A stretch of 8,374 nucleotides of DNA, from assembly GCA_910588595.1 (NCBI GenBank), contig CAJUQU010000164.1:1-8374 (forward strand), written 5' to 3'. Source of the stretch: an uncultured Lachnospiraceae bacterium (GTDB lineage: Bacteria; Bacillota_A; Clostridia; Lachnospirales; Lachnospiraceae). Below, in pieces: positions 5,676 to 8,374 of this stretch; within the stretch, counting starts at the first letter, position 1; each line of letters opens with the position of its first letter. Position numbers and translations under genes: made by a program. The notes under the pieces were generated by a model. The model was not told the DNA's origin. It did no database searches and saw only the letters and a program-made list of their open reading frames with translations.

Positions 5676-6953
5676 ATGATAGATATCAAGTTTTTGAGGG
5701 AAAATCCAGATACTGTGAAAGAAAACATCAAGAAGAAATTTCAGGATCACAAACTTCCGCTGGTCGATGAAGTGATCGAGTTGGACGCGCAGGCTAGAAA
5801 GACGCAGCAGGAAGCGGACAATCTCCGCGCGGAGCGCAATAAACTTTCTAAGCAGATCGGTGCCTTGATGGGACAGGGCAAGAAGGATGAGGCTGAAGAA
5901 GTCAAGAAGCAGGTGAACGCGCAGGCAAAGACGCTCGAGGAGCTTGCTGAGAAGGAAAAGGAATTGAGCGAAAAGGTGACAAAGATCATGATGACGATAC
6001 CAAATATCATTGATCCGAGTGTCCCGATCGGAAAAAATGATGCGGAGAATGTGGAGATCCAGAAATACGGAGATCCGCTTGTTCCTGATTTTGAGATACC
6101 TTATCACACTGAGATCATGGAGCAATTGAACGGTATTGATCTGGACAGTGCCAGAAAAGTAGCTGGAAACGGTTTTTATTATTTAATGGGTGACATTGCA
6201 CGGCTTCACTCCGCAGTTATCTCTTATGCGAGGGATTTCATGATAGACCGGGGATTTACCTACTGTGTTCCGCCTTTTATGATCAGGAGCAATGTGGTGA
6301 CGGGTGTCATGAGCTTTGATGAAATGGATGCCATGATGTACAAGATCGAGGGTGAGGATTTGTATCTGATCGGTACTAGTGAACATTCGATGATCGGAAA
6401 ATTTATTGATACGATCATCCCGGAGGCAGAGCTACCGAAGACTTTGACGAGTTATTCTCCGTGTTTTAGAAAAGAAAAAGGTGCACATGGTCTCGAGGAG
6501 CGCGGTGTATACAGGATACATCAGTTTGAGAAACAGGAGATGATCGTTGTCTGCAAGCCCGATGAATCTCCGATGTGGTTTGAGAAATTGTGGCAGAATA
6601 CGGTGGATCTATTTAGGAGTCTTGATATTCCAGTGCGGACACTGGAGTGTTGTTCCGGTGATCTGGCTGACCTCAAGGTGAAGTCGATCGACGTGGAGGC
6701 ATGGTCCCCGAGACAGAAAAAATATTTTGAGGTGGGAAGCTGTTCCAACCTTGGTGATGCGCAGGCCAGAAGACTGAAGATCAGGGTAAATGCAGAAAAC
6801 GGGAAATATTTTGCCCATACACTGAACAATACAGTGGTTGCGCCTCCGAGAATGTTGATCGCATTTTTGGAAAATAATCTGCAGGGGGATGGTTCGGTCA
6901 GGATTCCGAAAGCATTGCAGCCGTATATGGGCGGAAAGACGGAAATAAAATAA
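5676..6953 (+). CDS. serS: Seryl-tRNA synthetase
   Basis: This 425-residue class II synthetase charges tRNA-Ser (and tRNA-Sec where present) with serine in the cytoplasm. Residues 1-110 form the N-terminal coiled-coil arm that grips the long variable arm of tRNA-Ser. Serine-site residues lie in IGTSEHSMIG (232-241), motif 2 is FRKEKGAHGLEERGVYRIHQ (264-283), QARRLKIR (363-370) follows, and motif 3 is near NNTVVAPPRMLIAFLENN (384-401) with R392. TSE in place of the usual TAE and APPR in place of AVGR mark a clade I associate with Lachnospiraceae and some clostridia. The start has GAGGAG at 5662-5667, eight bases upstream. No T-box leader is visible in the 114-base gap before it. The TAA lies at the edge of a short AT palindrome (6952-6966). 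Confidence 0.97.
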   Translation: MIDIKFLRENPDTVKENIKKKFQDHKLPLVDEVIELDAQARKTQQEADNLRAERNKLSKQIGALMGQGKKDEAEEVKKQVNAQAKTLEELAEKEKELSEKVTKIMMTIPNIIDPSVPIGKNDAENVEIQKYGDPLVPDFEIPYHTEIMEQLNGIDLDSARKVAGNGFYYLMGDIARLHSAVISYARDFMIDRGFTYCVPPFMIRSNVVTGVMSFDEMDAMMYKIEGEDLYLIGTSEHSMIGKFIDTIIPEAELPKTLTSYSPCFRKEKGAHGLEERGVYRIHQFEKQEMIVVCKPDESPMWFEKLWQNTVDLFRSLDIPVRTLECCSGDLADLKVKSIDVEAWSPRQKKYFEVGSCSNLGDAQARRLKIRVNAENGKYFAHTLNNTVVAPPRMLIAFLENNLQGDGSVRIPKALQPYMGGKTEIK

Positions 6954-6983
6954 ATCTTTAAGATTTGGAAAGGCTTAATAACA

Positions 6984-7934
6984 GTGCACAGATATTTAAG
7001 AGCAATCGGCTTTAGCAAGGTAAAAAAGAGAGAAGAGCTGCAGGCGCTGATCAATGAAGTGGTTGAGCAGACAATATTAGATCCAGATAAACTGAATAAG
7101 AAAGCAAATGAAAGAAAAGCGCAGGGATACATGTCTGCAAGGGATATTGCAGCGGATGAGGAAGACTGTGTCTATGCAGAACTGTCTCTCGACTTTGTGC
7201 ACGGTGCCGGGATCTGTGTTCGCGGTGAATTTGATGAGGAAAATAGATTTTTATACGAATATTATTTTCCTTATCTGAGGGGAGATCATGTCAGTTCCAA
7301 CGAGGATATCACGATTGAGAGACAGGCGGAGAAAGAATCTTATGCAGGTGTCTGCGACGATATCAAAATCGGTGTTACGATCATCTTTTATTTGCAGAAT
7401 ATGATCCCATACAAACGGCTGAAAGCACTGAAACGCCTGCCCGTACAGGGAACATCACTTGTATTGAGTGCACTGTCAGTCGATGGTACGATCATGATGC
7501 CGATCATTAAGAACGAGTATGAGAAACAGCGCATTAAAAAGGTGGCAAATGAGCGCAACCAGCTGCTGGCACAGGCAAGGATGGGGGATGAGGACGCGAT
7601 CGAGAGCCTGACTTTGGAAGATATGGATACCTATACGACAATATCGCGACGGATTCACAAAGAAGACGTTTTCAGTCTTGTGGATACGTATTTTATGCCG
7701 TATGGCGTGGAGTGTGATCAATATTCTATCCTCGGCGAGATTGCAGAATTTCGTCTGGATACGAATTACATCACGAAGGAAGAAGTTATTTTCATGACGC
7801 TTGAGTGCAATGAAGTTGTATTGGAGGTGTGTATCAACAGGGAAGACTTATACGGTGAACCAGCAGTTGGCAGACGTTTTAAAGGTGTTGTGTGGCTTCA
7901 GGGTTTTATTGAATTTCCTCAACAAAATTTTTAA
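6984..7934 (+). CDS. DUF3881 family protein
   Basis: The 316-residue product begins MHRYLRAIGFSKV, the characteristic start of DUF3881 proteins, which I know mainly from Lachnospiraceae and which have no known function. Translation starts at GTG 6984, with GGAAAGG at 6967-6973 as a loosely spaced ribosome binding site. There is no signal peptide or membrane segment. A helical basic/acidic stretch around 180-215 (KNEYEKQRIKKVANERNQ) is followed by a region ending in GRRFKGVVWLQGFIEFP. It follows serS by 30 bases, so the two are probably co-transcribed. No clear terminator follows; only AT-rich sequence is seen at 7925-7940. Confidence 0.8.
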   Translation: MHRYLRAIGFSKVKKREELQALINEVVEQTILDPDKLNKKANERKAQGYMSARDIAADEEDCVYAELSLDFVHGAGICVRGEFDEENRFLYEYYFPYLRGDHVSSNEDITIERQAEKESYAGVCDDIKIGVTIIFYLQNMIPYKRLKALKRLPVQGTSLVLSALSVDGTIMMPIIKNEYEKQRIKKVANERNQLLAQARMGDEDAIESLTLEDMDTYTTISRRIHKEDVFSLVDTYFMPYGVECDQYSILGEIAEFRLDTNYITKEEVIFMTLECNEVVLEVCINREDLYGEPAVGRRFKGVVWLQGFIEFPQQNF

Positions 7935-7941
7935 AAATATG

Positions 7942-7969
7942 TTGCAATAATTGTATCATCTGTTATAAT
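7942..7969 (+). promoter_or_regulatory. Strong promoter before the tRNA-Arg region
   Basis: TTGCAA (7942-7947) is 16 bases from a perfect TATAAT (7964-7969), which also carries the TGn extension at 7961-7963. Transcription would start near 7976. It is only 8 bases after the DUF3881 stop and no ORF of usual size follows, so it most likely drives a stable RNA. It may have been the original tRNA-Arg promoter before the insertion discussed at 8083-8322. Confidence 0.65.
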
Positions 7970-7975
7970 AGAAAA

Positions 7976-8082
7976 GTACATGGATTTGTTATGTCATACA
8001 AAAAACGATTGTCTCCCGCGAGAATCCACAATGGATATTTTCGGAGGACAGGAGACAGCAAATCATACACAATTTAATATAT
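7976..8082 (+). ncRNA. Structured leader RNA candidate, with a 28-codon ORF
   Basis: Behind the promoter, TGTCTCC (8010-8016) pairs with GGAGACA (8051-8057). Inside that stem, ATCCA (8024-8028) pairs with TGGAT (8032-8036) around a CAA loop. No U-run follows, so this is not an ordinary terminator. The same stretch contains an ORF, ATG 7991 to TAA 8075-8077, encoding a 28-residue basic peptide (MSYKKRLSPARIHNG...). It lacks a good ribosome binding site, so I do not annotate it as a gene. No known RNA family is recognised. Confidence 0.3.
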
Positions 8083-8120
8083 GTTTACGTAGTTTAGCTG
8101 GATAGAACACACGCCTCCTA
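8083..8120 (+). pseudogene. Decayed 5' half of tRNA-Arg(CCU)
   Basis: This stretch aligns without gaps to the start of the intact tRNA exactly 240 bases downstream (8323-8360). Differences fall at acceptor-stem positions 3-5 and in the D-arm; the last 17 bases differ at one position (A for G at 8107). The similarity stops in the anticodon loop, after CCTA at 8117-8120. Two changes, at tRNA positions 11 and 13, weaken the D-stem and three change the acceptor, so it should not make a working tRNA. No 3' half follows. It may be the displaced half left by insertion of an element into the tRNA gene. Confidence 0.8.
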
Positions 8121-8322
8121 GCTTATATTAAGTTTGGTTACTCTCTGCTAATGCAAGAGGTACAAAAGCAGTATTTGTTTTCTTTGCTAAATTGGATATA
8201 ACAAGAGCTTCCTAAGTGGTAGGTGCTTGATAACCAGAGCGACGTAAAATCAACAATTTCATAGTTGAATAACTTGCGTATTAGCAGGTTTTTCATATGT
8301 GAAAATTTATTTTCACATTTAA
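8121..8322 (+). other. Intervening 200 bp between tRNA fragment and tRNA; no gene seen
   Basis: I see no convincing gene, tRNA body or transposase remnant here. A minus-strand reading frame crosses it and runs into the tRNA, but it has no protein-like features. A weak stem-loop is possible at 8138-8162. The most definite structure is ATGTGAAAA (8297-8305) paired with TTTTCACAT (8310-8318) around a TTTA loop, four bases before the tRNA. That could block read-through or guide processing. If an element once inserted at the tRNA, this would be what remains of it. Confidence 0.4.
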
Positions 8323-8374
8323 GTCCTCGTAGCTCAGTTGGATAGAGCACACGCCTCCTAAGCGTGGGGTCGGA
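8323..8374 (+). tRNA. tRNA-Arg(CCU), 5' part, cut by the window end
   Basis: The gene starts GTCCTCG (acceptor strand), then TA, a D-stem GCTC/GAGC with the AGTTGGATA loop, and an anticodon stem CACGC (8350-8354) with GCGTG (8362-8366). The seven-base loop CTCCTAA puts anticodon CCT at 8357-8359, reading the AGG arginine codon. The variable region begins GGTCGGA and the T-arm and acceptor 3' strand lie beyond the edge. All visible stems are intact, unlike the fragment at 8083. No strong promoter is visible close upstream, so expression may depend on the promoter at 7942 and RNase P processing. Confidence 0.93.

Noticed and set aside
6952..6966. AAATCTT-T-AAGATTT palindrome at the serS stop as a terminator
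   Set aside because: There is no GC in the stem core, no loop and no U-run, and the next gene follows at once.
8138..8350. Minus-strand 70-residue frame near the window end
   Set aside because: It runs into the tRNA-Arg gene, lacks a family signature and has no clear ribosome binding site.

Overview
The window looks like a low-GC Firmicutes chromosome, most likely Lachnospiraceae or a close clostridial relative. The evidence is the protein families: Soj/ParA and Spo0J/ParB with a parS site of the Firmicutes type, a DUF4446 protein directly after parB, a seryl-tRNA synthetase of the type I associate with Lachnospiraceae, and a DUF3881 protein. All recognisable genes are on the + strand with good Shine-Dalgarno sequences. 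The placement is recognition from sequence only; no search was run.

Region 1 (1-851) is an accessory island with almost no coding capacity. It opens with the last codons of an IS5-like transposase and the right end of that insertion sequence. Next comes a 167-bp ungapped inverted repeat flanked by CTAG (129-295) that looks like a small non-autonomous element. After that are two imperfect copies (about 312-526 and 604-833) of a second repeat family built around long hairpins. A small orphan gene (852-1127) starts just behind the second copy with an ideal ribosome binding site.

Region 2 (about 1200-4920) is the chromosome-segregation block: a parS site centred in a 40-bp perfect palindrome, an extended -10 promoter, parA, parB, a DUF4446 membrane-anchored protein and an HD-GYP-domain protein with a Pro/Ala/Gln/Lys-rich linker. 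ParB should load at parS and slide on DNA, ParA should respond to ParB through ATP hydrolysis, and the HD-GYP protein may add a cyclic-dinucleotide-linked function to the same transcript.

Region 3 (4921-7934) holds a conserved-looking gene of unknown function with an in-frame amber codon nine codons into its apparent original reading frame, then serS, then a DUF3881 gene.

Region 4 (7935-8374) is non-coding: a good promoter, a structured leader, a decayed 5' half of a tRNA-Arg(CCU), about 200 bp without recognisable genes, and the intact start of tRNA-Arg(CCU), cut by the window edge. The duplicated tRNA half, broken in the anticodon loop, suggests an old insertion at this tRNA.

The most unusual signals are the 167-bp hairpin, whose imperfect pairs nearly all become G-U wobbles on the minus strand, the unclassified hairpin repeat family before the orphan gene, the amber codon at 5040-5042, and the tRNA half-duplication.
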